From Bacillota bacterium (GTDB lineage Bacteria; Bacillota; Clostridia; Christensenellales; Aristaeellaceae), in contig JAEWXD010000002.1 in the NCBI GenBank assembly GCA_023396045.1, positions 1-64,000 of the forward strand: 64,000 nt of DNA, written 5' to 3'. Numbering within the stretch: the stretch's first letter is position 1; the number at the start of each line of letters is the position of its first letter. Below the pieces are notes generated by a model. It was not told the origin of the DNA. It saw only the letters and a program-made list of their open reading frames with translations, and made no database searches. Position numbers and translations under genes: made by a program. Positions 33,566 to 41,848 of this stretch are shown here, piece after piece.

Positions 33566-34247
33566 ATCCAATAAAATCAAAGGCATCTCTTATTTGTTTA
33601 TCACATTGTTCCAACAAGTCAAGTATTTGCTTATGCCTTTGCTCTATATCATGCAAAAATCGTGGTACGGATTTATCTTGTTCTGTACAATTTTCCGGAT
33701 AAATTACTTCTAAAGCATCGTGATACTTATCCGATAGCTTCTGTAAATTAGCAGTATTTGAAAGTAAGTTTTGCATTTTCTTTTTACACTCCCTAATACA
33801 AGCAAGTTCATCTTCTAATGCAATGCATACGTCCTCTAAATACTCTTCAGACGCCTGTGTTTCATAATATTGAGGTTCATTGCTCTCTTCTTGATTTAAA
33901 TTTGCAATATCATCCAGTTCTACAAAACCATCATCTTCTACGCTTGTATTGGCTTTACCGCCAAACATTTCTTCAATAATAAGGGTTGCACTTTCTATTT
34001 CTGCATATTTTACAAAAAACTGCACTCTGTCCATTGCTGTGCCCAAAATACTTGCCAAGCCTTTTTCCAATTGCGTGGTAAATTGAATTTTTTGTTGCAT
34101 AAGTACATTGGCGAACATACCTGCAAATTCATTGCCTAAGGAAATAACAAACACTTCGTTCTCCGGCTTTACAGCATGCAATTGCCGGTTACCGCAATGC
34201 ACACATATACTGCCTTCATTTAAATGTTTACAACGGTTGCAATACAT
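33564..34247 (-). CDS. Zinc-ribbon protein with a DUF2007-like region
   Basis: I do not know the function of this 227-residue protein. It opens with a zinc ribbon (CNRC near residue 3 and CVHCGNRQL near residue 15). The following part (about 30-92), with EFAGMFANVLMQQKIQFTTQ and VQFFVKYAEIESATLIIEEM, resembles the DUF2007 'putative signal transducing' fold, in which a second region folds over a short beta-alpha unit. An acidic linker (about 95-135) leads to a helical C-terminus with coiled-coil character (about 138-220). There is no signal peptide. It starts 9 bases after the stop of an exported amino-acid-type binding protein, so the pair forms one operon. Confidence 0.6.
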   Translation of the reverse strand: MYCNRCKHLNEGSICVHCGNRQLHAVKPENEVFVISLGNEFAGMFANVLMQQKIQFTTQLEKGLASILGTAMDRVQFFVKYAEIESATLIIEEMFGGKANTSVEDDGFVELDDIANLNQEESNEPQYYETQASEEYLEDVCIALEDELACIRECKKKMQNLLSNTANLQKLSDKYHDALEVIYPENCTEQDKSVPRFLHDIEQRHKQILDLLEQCDKQIRDAFDFIG

Positions 34248-34256
34248 AAAACACTC

Positions 34257-35027
34257 CTACTGTACAGCAAAAAACTGCAACAATTCTTCTTCTGTAAGGC
34301 TATATGCGCCTTGTTCCTTATATTTTTCTGTTAGTAACGCAAAGCCACCTTGCTTATGAAAGTTCTCAATAAATGCATTGATAGGTGCAATATGGGCGCT
34401 CCCCTTAGGGAAGGCAATACCCCATTGCTCTACTTGCTCGTGCAATACAAATGCATGTGTACTATCTTGCCATTGCTGTTGTGCATCCAGCACCGGATAG
34501 GCATCATACAATAACGCATCTACACTACGGTTTACCACAGCTTGCACAGCCTCTTCCACATTGCTATAATGGGCAATCGTTGCTTTGGGGAACAATGATT
34601 GCGCTTTATCTTGTGTAGAGCTGCTCAGTATTACAGCAATGTTGATTTTCGTTTCTTGCAGGGCTTGCAAGCTTTCAAATTCATTGCTGCTCAGTATAGC
34701 AATATCGCTTTGTGCATACGGCCTTGAAAAATCTACAACGGCCTTGCGTTTATCTGTAATCGCCAAAGAGGATATTACCATATCCACCTGCCCGGTTTGC
34801 AAAGCAGGCAACAAGCCTTCCCACGATAGTTTTTTGAACTCTATTTCCATATTCGCTTGTATGGCATAGGCTTGCAAAAAATCTATAGAGATACCTTGTA
34901 GGGTTTCATTTTCCATATATTCAAATGGCGCATAGGTAGGGTTTACCCCAACCACCAATTTTTGGCTCGCATTTGCATTAGAAAACAGCAATACAAATGC
35001 AAGCAAACATAAAATCCACTTTTTCAT
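34257..35027 (-). CDS. Orphan amino-acid-type substrate-binding protein
   Basis: The 256-residue product is a family-3 solute-binding protein (polar amino acid type). A signal peptide ends in SNANA before SQKLVVGVNP, with no lipobox. Family features are VVGVNPTYAPFEYMEN, LQGISIDFLQAYA near residue 45, DMVISSLAITDKRKAVVDFS near residue 82 (the ligand Arg/Asp area) and ALLYDAYPVL near residue 165. No permease or ATPase gene is next to it; its only partner is the zinc-ribbon gene downstream. It may serve a distant transporter or act as a sensor. AGGAG gives the start, and a promoter is at 35045-35073. Confidence 0.88.
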   Translation of the reverse strand: MKKWILCLLAFVLLFSNANASQKLVVGVNPTYAPFEYMENETLQGISIDFLQAYAIQANMEIEFKKLSWEGLLPALQTGQVDMVISSLAITDKRKAVVDFSRPYAQSDIAILSSNEFESLQALQETKINIAVILSSSTQDKAQSLFPKATIAHYSNVEEAVQAVVNRSVDALLYDAYPVLDAQQQWQDSTHAFVLHEQVEQWGIAFPKGSAHIAPINAFIENFHKQGGFALLTEKYKEQGAYSLTEEELLQFFAVQ

Positions 35028-35044
35028 AACTCACTCCTAAACTT

Positions 35045-35073
35045 AGTATACACTTTTTTAAAAGCAGTCGCAA
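35045..35073 (-). promoter_or_regulatory. Promoter of the orphan binding protein operon
   Basis: On the minus strand TTGCGA (complement of 35068-35073), 17 bases and TATACT (complement of 35045-35050), 18 bases before the start codon. Confidence 0.7.
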
Positions 35074-35269
35074 AAAAATTAGAATATTTTTACATATATT
35101 ACAACGCATCATTCTTCTGTTTTTACAAACAAGAAAACCAATTATTTATCCAATTACATAATAACATTTATTGTTATTATTATAGCTATGTCTTGCCTAA
35201 GGCAATATTACCGCTCAAAACATTTTGAGTATTCGTTAATTATATATTTTTAACAATTAAGTTTATTGC

Positions 35270-35305
35270 AAATAAAAAACAAGGGCGGCTCTCTGGACAC
35301 CCTTG
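35270..35305 (-). terminator. Terminator of the ATP-grasp/RraA operon
   Basis: On the minus strand CAAGGG (complement of 35300-35305) and CCCTTG (complement of 35280-35285) form a stem followed by TTTTTTATTT. It lies about 150 bases after the RraA stop. Confidence 0.6.
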
Positions 35306-35455
35306 CTCAATCTAACTTGTAGCAAGTACAAATAAGATCTACACCCGAATCAATCATAGCATACAATTTATATTTTTGCAAGCAAGATTTATTTTTTTCA
35401 CTTCTTTTTTTATATTTTTACTAAAATTTTCAAAGCCTACGCAAACCTTGTAATT

Positions 35456-36094
35456 TTATTTTTGCAAATATTTTTTCAGGCATACAATATCATAGGTATC
35501 CCATTTTTTTCTATCTAACAGATCGAACCAAATATCTTCTTGTTCTTCAATAAATTCTAATTTTTTCAAAAATTCTTCTGTTACCATGTGGGGCGGAATC
35601 ACCACTACACCGCTATCATCACAAACGGCAATGGCACCATCATACATGGCTTTTCGTTCTTGCAAAACATCTTCAGGAAATGCTTTGGTAGGTTTGGTAT
35701 TAAATGTACCTATGGGGGTTACGCCATTGCACCAAACAGGGTACTTGTTTTTAATAAGATCATTGGCATCTCGCATAGGGCCGGTACACACAATGGCGGC
35801 ACAGCCTTGGTAAAGCACACAATATTTGGCAACCAGTTCACCAAATGCTGCCCTATCACCACAATCAAACATCTCTACGAGGGCAATTTCTCCTTCTTTA
35901 ATATCTCTAAGTTGTTCATGCAAAGGCCAATTGCTTTCTTCGTAAGCATATACCCATTTTACAGGGCCAACGGCGAACATACCGGAATTTAAGGCCTTTG
36001 CGCCTTTCACTTCACCGGTTTTACCCATACAATCCGCCACCTCTGTGGTACTTACACGGTTACGGCGAATAAATTCTATTATTTTTGCTTGCAT
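35456..36094 (-). CDS. RraA-like protein (possible class II aldolase)
   Basis: The 212-residue product belongs to the RraA/4-hydroxy-4-methyl-2-oxoglutarate aldolase superfamily. VSTTEVADCMGK at residue 14 is the typical N-terminal segment. The G-x19-R-D active-site pattern appears as FGELVAKYC up to TGPMRDANDL near residues 87-112, and CDDSGVVVIPPHMV near residue 160 is the conserved late motif. Such proteins act either as metal-dependent pyruvate aldolases/decarboxylases or, as in E. coli, as RNase E inhibitors. The Arg-Asp pair favours an enzyme. It lies 9 bases after an ATP-grasp ligase, which points to a joint small-molecule pathway. Its N-terminus is slightly longer than in RraA itself. 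Confidence 0.8.
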   Translation of the reverse strand: MQAKIIEFIRRNRVSTTEVADCMGKTGEVKGAKALNSGMFAVGPVKWVYAYEESNWPLHEQLRDIKEGEIALVEMFDCGDRAAFGELVAKYCVLYQGCAAIVCTGPMRDANDLIKNKYPVWCNGVTPIGTFNTKPTKAFPEDVLQERKAMYDGAIAVCDDSGVVVIPPHMVTEEFLKKLEFIEEQEDIWFDLLDRKKWDTYDIVCLKKYLQK

Positions 36095-36103
36095 ATTGCT
36101 TCC

Positions 36104-37321
36104 TTACTGCACTTGTATAGTGCGATTGATATATTGATCTATTTCAGCAAGTTCTTCCTTACTATCAGCAAAGGCAATATAATAGCCCGGGCGATTTGTA
36201 CCATTTTGCGCACGCATCATAGTTTCCCCTATGCTATGGTTAATGCATACATCCAGTACATTTGGGTGGGCTAACACTTCTTCTATACCGGAAATACTTT
36301 GTATTACAAATGCATCTTGATTGCTAAACTGGCTATGCTCAAAAAACTTCATAATAGCATAAGGATGGGTTGGCAAAGTTTTTTGTAAAACATCTACTTT
36401 TTCACCCATGGCTTGCCTTACATAGTGGGCTAAATTGTCTACGCCACTAAGCACCGGCACAATATGAGAGGATATTCCATTGCCACCTCCACGGTTGCTC
36501 ATTTCTATTAAATAAAACTGCCCGTTGTGCCATTTATATTCATTGTGGGTAAGGCCCATTTGTGCGCCGGTGCTTTCCATGAGCCTGTTGTTTTGCTCTA
36601 TAAAGGCTTCATAGTTATACTCTTGGTCATGCATAGAAAAAAACAGTTCACTGGCAATACTTTTATTATATGCATAATGGCGCTTTTTGCTAATGGCTAA
36701 GCTATGGTGTTTGCCATTAATAAATATACCGTCTATGGTAAATTCCCTGCCATCGCTTGTACCGCCATCCATAAATTCCTCTGCAATCACCAATTTATCG
36801 CCATGTGCAAAAGATTGACTAATCGGGAATTTTTCGTGCAGTTCATTCGTTGTATGTATGAAGAACACACCGCGGCTTGCTTGGGAATTTTGTGGTTTAA
36901 TAACAATTTTGCTCTTCCCTTGCATAAAGGCCTGTGCATCTTCTACGGTTTTGCAAGCTGCAAAGTTCGGTGCATAAAAGCCATGTGTCTTACAGTGTTG
37001 CCGCATTTGAATTTTATCTTGAAATAAGTCGGCAATAGCAAGCCCATTGCTTGGCAAATGCAAACGCTCTGCAATACTTGCCACGGTGTGCATGGAAATA
37101 TCGCTTTGGTCGCTCACGACGGCATCTATATGATGTTCTTGGGCAATTTGCATATTACGCTCCACATTAAGCACATCAGCTACAAAACTTTGCTCTGCAT
37201 AGGCAAAAGCCGGGCTATCCGGGTATAGGTTACTACACAGCAAATGATGCCCTAATTCTTTTATTTTTTTCGCCAGTGGCACTTGCCATTTTCCGCCGGC
37301 TACAAGCATTACTTTCTTCAA
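36104..37321 (-). CDS. ATP-grasp carboxylate ligase of unknown substrate
   Basis: The 405-residue product is an ATP-grasp enzyme that would join a carboxylate to an amine or thiol with ATP. The N-terminal Rossmann part has MLVAGGKWQVPLAKKIKELG. The ATP-grasp region (about 115-300) shows KIVIKPQNSQASRGVF (the ATP-binding lysine and glycine loop) near residue 140, VIAEEFMDGGTSDGREFTIDG near residue 178 split by the grasp loop, and metal-binding FYLIEMSNRGGGNGISS near residue 275. The start is set at TTG 37321, 8 bases after GAAGG; a GTG at 37330 overlaps that site. It forms an operon with the RraA-like gene. Confidence 0.82.
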   Translation of the reverse strand: MKKVMLVAGGKWQVPLAKKIKELGHHLLCSNLYPDSPAFAYAEQSFVADVLNVERNMQIAQEHHIDAVVSDQSDISMHTVASIAERLHLPSNGLAIADLFQDKIQMRQHCKTHGFYAPNFAACKTVEDAQAFMQGKSKIVIKPQNSQASRGVFFIHTTNELHEKFPISQSFAHGDKLVIAEEFMDGGTSDGREFTIDGIFINGKHHSLAISKKRHYAYNKSIASELFFSMHDQEYNYEAFIEQNNRLMESTGAQMGLTHNEYKWHNGQFYLIEMSNRGGGNGISSHIVPVLSGVDNLAHYVRQAMGEKVDVLQKTLPTHPYAIMKFFEHSQFSNQDAFVIQSISGIEEVLAHPNVLDVCINHSIGETMMRAQNGTNRPGYYIAFADSKEELAEIDQYINRTIQVQ

Positions 37322-37341
37322 AAAAATCACCTTCTATAGTT

Positions 37342-37370
37342 ATTTTAAACACTATGGAAACAATTGTCAA
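37342..37370 (-). promoter_or_regulatory. Promoter of the ATP-grasp/RraA operon
   Basis: On the minus strand TTGACA (complement of 37365-37370), 17 bases and TAAAAT (complement of 37342-37347). It is divergent from the LRR gene promoter. Confidence 0.72.
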
Positions 37371-37382
37371 ACAAGCCATTCA

Positions 37383-37411
37383 TTTACTTTTTATAATATT
37401 TTTGCTATACT
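37383..37411 (+). promoter_or_regulatory. Promoter of the LRR protein gene
   Basis: TTTACT at 37383-37388, 17 bases and TATACT at 37406-37411, 22 bases before the start codon. A TATAAT at 37392 is an alternative. Confidence 0.6.
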
Positions 37412-37433
37412 GAATATGGAAAAGGGGGTTACT

Positions 37434-38060
37434 ATGAAACGTTTTATTTTACTGCTTATCCTGTGCATTTGCACCAGCCTTAGCATTGCCTTAGCCGCTA
37501 CACAAGGTGATTTTCAATATACCGTAATAGACAACGAAGTACATATTACAGGCTATACAGGCAGTGAAAAAAAGGTAAGCATACCAAAATATATAGAAGG
37601 CCAAAAAGTAACGCACATTGCTGCTTCTGCCTTTGAAAACAAAGAAACAATTACCCGCATACAGTTGCCAAAATACTTAAGCAATATAGAAAGCAAAGCC
37701 TTTGCAGGCTGTACCGGTTTAAGCACCATGAGTGTGGGCGAAAATGTAACCTATATTGCAGATGATGCTTTTGAAAACTGTTACAATTTGGTGGTAAAAC
37801 TATACCAAGACAGTTATGCCCATTTGTATTTTATGGATGCAGGTATCCCCTTCCGTTTCTTTAAAGAAGAAAATGAAAGTGCATTGTTGGAAGTAATAAC
37901 CGAAAACCCCAACGCAACTTTACAACCTTTTTCTGTAGAAGTGAATACAGACAACATTGCTACAGACCCCTTTGCCGCTCCGGCAGAAATACAAAACCAA
38001 GATATTTTCACAGAAGCACCGCCTCAAGCAGTAGTATTTGAAGTTGTGCCGAACGAATAA
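37434..38060 (+). CDS. Exported leucine-rich-repeat (BspA type) protein
   Basis: The 208-residue product is exported and carries a short LRR_5 (BspA-like) region. AAGGGGG lies 5 bases before the ATG at 37434. A signal peptide ends in ALAA before TQGDFQY, without lipobox. The repeat region (about 25-115) contains VHITGYTGSEKKVSIPKYIE, VTHIAASAFENKETITRIQL and IESKAFAGCTGLSTMSVG, the repeating 'I-x-x-x-A-F' units. The last 75 residues are acidic and of low complexity. The role may be in surface adhesion or protein contacts. It stands alone between two terminators. Confidence 0.8.
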   Translation: MKRFILLLILCICTSLSIALAATQGDFQYTVIDNEVHITGYTGSEKKVSIPKYIEGQKVTHIAASAFENKETITRIQLPKYLSNIESKAFAGCTGLSTMSVGENVTYIADDAFENCYNLVVKLYQDSYAHLYFMDAGIPFRFFKEENESALLEVITENPNATLQPFSVEVNTDNIATDPFAAPAEIQNQDIFTEAPPQAVVFEVVPNE

Positions 38061-38068
38061 AATTCTTT

Positions 38069-38089
38069 CGCCCTTCGGGGCGTTTTTTT
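38069..38089 (+). terminator. Terminator of the LRR gene
   Basis: CGCCC-TTCG-GGGCG followed by seven T; a UUCG tetraloop stem. Confidence 0.92.
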
Positions 38090-38169
38090 ATTGCAAGCAA
38101 TGCTTTCTTGCAAAATAACGCAATTTTTATTACAATAATGATATTCTTTTTTGATTGGGATGTTTAAGT

Positions 38170-38826
38170 ATGATACAAACAAAAGATTTATTTAGTTTAG
38201 AAGAGAGTTTAGCAGGCGACTACCTTGCAAGCTTTATTTACCCTTGGGAAGCTTTGGCAGGTATTAAGGACTGTATTTTAGCTTTGGGCGCAAAGCTTGG
38301 AGCAGAATATACGCAGATAAGCCCACAGGTTTGGGTGCACCAAACCGCCGTCGTTGCCCCTACCGCTTACATCGGCGCACCTTGCATTATTGGGGCATAT
38401 ACCGAAGTGCGCCATTGTGCCTTTATACGTGGCAGTGCCATTGTGGGCGAACATTGTGTAGTGGGTAATTCTGTAGAGCTGAAAAATGTTATTTTATTTA
38501 ACCATGTGCAAGTGCCCCACTACAACTATGTAGGCGACTCTATTTTAGGCTACTATGCACATATGGGCGCAGGCTCTATTACCAGCAATGTAAAAAGTGA
38601 TAAAAGCTTGGTAGTGGTGCACAAAGACGGGGAACACCTGCAAAGCGGTTTAAAGAAATTTGGTGCTATGCTCGGTGATTACGTAGAAGTAGGTTGCAAC
38701 TCTGTGTTAAACCCCGGCGCAATTATAGGCAAAAACAGCAGTGTATACCCCTTGAGCTGCGTGCGTGGCGTAGTGCCTGCAAATAGCATACACAAAAACA
38801 GTGGCGAAATAATTCAAAAGAGGTAA
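38170..38826 (+). CDS. Left-handed beta-helix acyltransferase (GlmU C-terminal type)
   Basis: The 218-residue product has hexapeptide repeats (about 60-200) such as VVAPTAYIGAPCIIGAYTEV and IRGSAIVGEHCVVGNSVELK, which form a left-handed beta helix. VPHYNYVGDSILG near residue 117 and AGSITSNVK resemble the acetyltransferase arm of GlmU. The nucleotidyltransferase half of GlmU is missing. GlmM follows 2 bases later, so the protein probably acts in UDP-GlcNAc synthesis, perhaps acetylating glucosamine-1-phosphate, with a separate pyrophosphorylase. The ATG at 38170 is the usual start choice; a TTG at 38155 is in frame. Confidence 0.8.
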   Translation: MIQTKDLFSLEESLAGDYLASFIYPWEALAGIKDCILALGAKLGAEYTQISPQVWVHQTAVVAPTAYIGAPCIIGAYTEVRHCAFIRGSAIVGEHCVVGNSVELKNVILFNHVQVPHYNYVGDSILGYYAHMGAGSITSNVKSDKSLVVVHKDGEHLQSGLKKFGAMLGDYVEVGCNSVLNPGAIIGKNSSVYPLSCVRGVVPANSIHKNSGEIIQKR

Positions 38827-38828
38827 TT

Positions 38829-40178
38829 ATGGGAAAATATTTTGGTACAGACGGTTTCCGTGGGGAAGCCAATAAAGACTTAACATACAACCACGCATCT
38901 AAAATCGGCCGTTTTTTAGGCTGGTATTATGGTAAAAGGCTTAATAAAAAGGCAAAAGTGCTTATAGGGAAGGATACCCGCCGTTCCAGCTACATGTTTG
39001 AATATGCCTTGGTTGCCGGTTTGGTTGCCAGCGGTGCAGATGCATACATTATGCACGTTACCACCACCCCCAGTGTAAGCTATATTACCCGCTGTGATAA
39101 GTTTGATTGTGGTATTATGATTTCTGCCTCTCACAACCCCTACTATGACAACGGTATTAAGTTGGTAAATAATTTGGGCGAAAAAATGGACGAAGAAACC
39201 ATAACCAAAATTGAAGAATACTTAGATGGCAACGTAGAAATTCCACTTGCAGAACGCGATGAAATTGGCAGAACCGTAGACTATGTAGCCGGCAGAAACC
39301 GTTACATCGGCTACTTGATTTCTTTAAGCCGTTACAGCTTTAGCGGTGTAAAAATTGCCTTAGACTGCGCCAACGGATCTGCCTGGAGCATTGCCAAAGG
39401 TGTGTTTGATGCCTTGGGCGCAAGCACTTATGTTATTAACGCTGAACCGGATGGGTTTAACATTAACACCAACTGCGGCTCTACCCATATTGAACATTTA
39501 CAAAAATATGTAGTAGACAATCACTTGGATTTGGGCTTCGCCTTTGATGGCGATGCCGACCGTTGCCTTGCCATAGACGAAAAAGGTCAACTTGTCACCG
39601 GCGACCATATACTTTACATTTATGCCAAATATATGAAGGAACGCGGCAAGCTGTTAAACAATAAAATTGTTACCACCATTATGAGCAACTTTGGCCTATA
39701 TAAAGCCTTGGATACACTGGGTATAGAATATGAAAAAACAGCCGTAGGCGATAAATACGTATATGAAAATATGCTTGCCAACGGCCATAGGCTCGGTGGC
39801 GAACAAAGCGGCCATATTATATTTAAAAAATATGCAAGCACTGGCGACGGTGTATTAACAGCCCTAAAGTTAATGGAAGCTATGCTTGCCAAAGAAAAAC
39901 CTCTCAGCGCTTTGCATGAAGACTTTGTATTCTTCCCCCAAGTGCTTAAAAATGTGCGCGTACATTCTAAGGCAGAAGCACAAAATGACCCTGCCGTACA
40001 AGCAGCCGTGCAAAATGTAAGCGAAAAGCTTGGCAACAACGGCCGTGTACTTGTGCGTGAAAGTGGAACTGAGCCTGTAATTCGTGTAATGGTGGAAGCC
40101 GGCGACCATGATACCTGCGAAAAATATGTAAATGAAATTGTCGATATACTTGTAAAGCAAGGGCATAGTATAGCATAA
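38829..40178 (+). CDS. glmM: Phosphoglucosamine mutase
   Basis: The 449-residue enzyme converts glucosamine-6-phosphate to glucosamine-1-phosphate for UDP-GlcNAc and cell wall. GTDGFRGEAN opens the protein. The phosphoserine loop GIMISASHNPYYDNGIK is near residue 96, the metal-binding FDGDADRCLA near residue 239, the sugar loop GGEQSGHII near residue 318 and the phosphate loop VRESGTEPVIRVM near residue 407. It is cotranscribed with the beta-helix acyltransferase upstream and ends at a terminator. Confidence 0.96.
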   Translation: MGKYFGTDGFRGEANKDLTYNHASKIGRFLGWYYGKRLNKKAKVLIGKDTRRSSYMFEYALVAGLVASGADAYIMHVTTTPSVSYITRCDKFDCGIMISASHNPYYDNGIKLVNNLGEKMDEETITKIEEYLDGNVEIPLAERDEIGRTVDYVAGRNRYIGYLISLSRYSFSGVKIALDCANGSAWSIAKGVFDALGASTYVINAEPDGFNINTNCGSTHIEHLQKYVVDNHLDLGFAFDGDADRCLAIDEKGQLVTGDHILYIYAKYMKERGKLLNNKIVTTIMSNFGLYKALDTLGIEYEKTAVGDKYVYENMLANGHRLGGEQSGHIIFKKYASTGDGVLTALKLMEAMLAKEKPLSALHEDFVFFPQVLKNVRVHSKAEAQNDPAVQAAVQNVSEKLGNNGRVLVRESGTEPVIRVMVEAGDHDTCEKYVNEIVDILVKQGHSIA

Positions 40179-40184
40179 TATAGT

Positions 40185-40219
40185 AAAATTCCGAAACCCA
40201 TAAGGCTTCGGAATTTTTT
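40185..40219 (+). terminator. Terminator of glmM
   Basis: Perfect 11-base arms AAAATTCCGAA (40185-40195) and TTCGGAATTTT (40207-40217) with a following T-run. Confidence 0.88.
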
Positions 40220-40357
40220 ATATATTTTGCTTAATAAAATTGCCGCTCATGCGTTTTGAACTTTGGCATATTTTTAAATTATTTTTTTATAAATTTTTTG
40301 TGCAAATGAATATAACACATAGATGTTGTATTGCATTTTTTCATTTATAAAATATAT

Positions 40358-40401
40358 AAAAATTCCAAAACCAGATAATAGCCACCTGTTTTGGAATTTT
40401 T
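40358..40401. terminator. Terminator of the PH-like protein gene
   Basis: Arms of 14 bases (40358-40371 and 40388-40401, AAAAATTCC...GGAATTTTT) form a stem between convergent genes. The arms share AATTCC(G/A)AA with the glmM terminator 170 bases before. Confidence 0.8.
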
Positions 40402-40403
40402 AT

Positions 40404-40823
40404 TTATGATTGTTTTAAATACGCCTCTATATACTCTTTTATTTTCTTTGCTATATACACCTTATCTTGCAAATCCTGCTCGCTATTGGGGCAAAACTGT
40501 TGCACGCCTTCTTGTATATAGTTGCGTGCGGGGAACGCTCTATCTCTATACATTTGCCCTAATGTGCGCGTTGCGCCCTTGCACACAAAATGTATAGCGT
40601 TGGGTTTGCTTGCAAACAGTTTTATGCCGGCCACAGAGAGTTCCACACGTTCTATATCGCTTAGAGGAATGACTCTTTGCACCGTATCATAAACAGGGAA
40701 AAACCTTGCGGAGCTTTGTGTGGCAAGCACGATATGATCTTCATAAAGTGTACAAACGGCATGGTTTTTAGCATTGTAATGGGCAACGATTTCAAATAAT
40801 TTTTGTTTCATATCCTTTACCAA
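40404..40823 (-). CDS. Small protein, possibly with a PH-like fold
   Basis: I do not recognise a named family for this 139-residue protein. A beta-rich first half (about 20-90), with AVCTLYEDHIVLATQ, VIPLSDIERVELSVAG and NAIHFVCKG, has the strand pattern of bacterial PH-like domains, which bind membranes or proteins. The last third is helical (LQDKVYIAKKIKEYIEAYL). It is cytoplasmic. The start is uncertain: TTG at 40823 lacks a ribosome binding site, and ATG at 40811 has AAAGGA too close. It lies between the mgl operon terminator and a convergent terminator, so it has its own transcript or depends on readthrough. Confidence 0.5.
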   Translation of the reverse strand: MVKDMKQKLFEIVAHYNAKNHAVCTLYEDHIVLATQSSARFFPVYDTVQRVIPLSDIERVELSVAGIKLFASKPNAIHFVCKGATRTLGQMYRDRAFPARNYIQEGVQQFCPNSEQDLQDKVYIAKKIKEYIEAYLKQS

Positions 40824-40826
40824 TAG

Positions 40827-40845
40827 AAAAAGCCCAAAAGGGCTT
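40827..40845 (-). terminator. Terminator of the mgl operon
   Basis: On the minus strand AAGCCC-TTTT-GGGCTT is followed by TTTC; it lies 9 bases beyond the mglC stop. Confidence 0.8.
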
Positions 40846-40853
40846 GTTCTATA

Positions 40854-41837
40854 TTATTTTTTAGTTCTATATTTACGCATATCTAAGATACAAGCAACCA
40901 AGATAACGCCACCTTTAATAATGTAGGCAACACCACCGGAGATACCAAGGAAGGTCATGGCTGTCATAATAAGTTGCATCATAAGCACACCTAAAATAAC
41001 ACCTGAAATTTTACCGGTACCACCTACAAAGCTTACACCGCCAATAACTACGGCAGAAATGGCATCGCTTTCATAGCTAAGGCCAAGGGTTGGGCTGGAG
41101 TTGCCAATACGTGCGGCTTCAATAAAACCGGAGTAGCCATAGAGAGCACCTGCAAGCATGAATACACATACGATGGTAAACAATACATTTACACCGGATA
41201 CTCTGGCTGCTTCTTCATTAGAACCTACAGCGAACATATTTTTGCCAAAGGTTGTTTTGTTCCAAACAAACCACATAACCACAGTGATAATGGCTGCAAG
41301 CAATACATACCAGTTTACTTGCCTACCTGCCAAAGTAAAAATGGCTTGGTTAGAAAAAGCACTCATAGGAATTTGTTTTGAATTGGAAACAGTAAGATAA
41401 ATACCATAAATCATCAATTGGGTTGCAAGTGTTACGATAAATGGATGCAATTTGAATTTACCCATGCAGAAGCCGTTTACAAAGCCAATGGCTGCGCCAA
41501 TCACTACAACAGCCAATATTGCAACAACAGGAGAGGCTGCCCCAACTACTTTTTGCATAATAATAGCAGAAATAAAACCGGCAAGGCCTATCATTCTACC
41601 ACCAGAAAGGTCGGTACCTGCCAGTATAATACAGCCGGCAACACCCAATGCCATAGGCAAGCGGGCAGCGGTTAGGCTTAGTAAGTTTACTAAGTTAGGT
41701 ACTTTTATAAAGGCAGGTGTGCGAATGGCAACGTAAACACTAAGTAACAAAATGAGTATAATCATTGCATTGTCCAGCGCCCAGTTTAAAACATCGATTG
41801 CACGCACATTAGAAAGTCTTTTTTTCGTTTGTTCCAT
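40854..41837 (-). CDS. mglC: Galactose/glucose ABC transporter, permease
   Basis: This 327-residue membrane subunit is of the RbsC/MglC class (about ten hydrophobic segments). Features are SLTAARLPMALGVAGCIILAGTDLSGGRMIGLAGF within the second to third segments, GFVNGFCMGKFKLHPFIVTLATQ near residue 117 and the ATPase contact with GSNEEAARVSGVNV near residue 200. GISGGVAYIIKGGVILVA closes it. It is the last gene of mglB-mglA-mglC and starts 11 bases after mglA. Confidence 0.93.
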   Translation of the reverse strand: MEQTKKRLSNVRAIDVLNWALDNAMIILILLLSVYVAIRTPAFIKVPNLVNLLSLTAARLPMALGVAGCIILAGTDLSGGRMIGLAGFISAIIMQKVVGAASPVVAILAVVVIGAAIGFVNGFCMGKFKLHPFIVTLATQLMIYGIYLTVSNSKQIPMSAFSNQAIFTLAGRQVNWYVLLAAIITVVMWFVWNKTTFGKNMFAVGSNEEAARVSGVNVLFTIVCVFMLAGALYGYSGFIEAARIGNSSPTLGLSYESDAISAVVIGGVSFVGGTGKISGVILGVLMMQLIMTAMTFLGISGGVAYIIKGGVILVACILDMRKYRTKK

Positions 41838-41848
41838 CGGTATTCTCC

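Larger units (their letters stand above)
35028..35455. other. Intergenic region with palindromes and a terminator
   Basis: About 430 AT-rich bases. It holds the promoter of the orphan binding protein (35045-35073), three small inverted repeats in a row near 35160-35235 (AATAACA/TTGTTATT-type, TTGCC-TAA-GGCAA, CTCAAAA-CA-TTTTGAG) and the terminator of the ATP-grasp/RraA operon (35270-35305). No coding region is supported. Confidence 0.6.

Noticed and set aside
40185..40401. Two similar stems (AATTCC.../...GGAATT) about 170 bases apart as a possible mobile element.
   Set aside because: Each stem sits at the end of a gene and works as a terminator; there is no transposase or target duplication.
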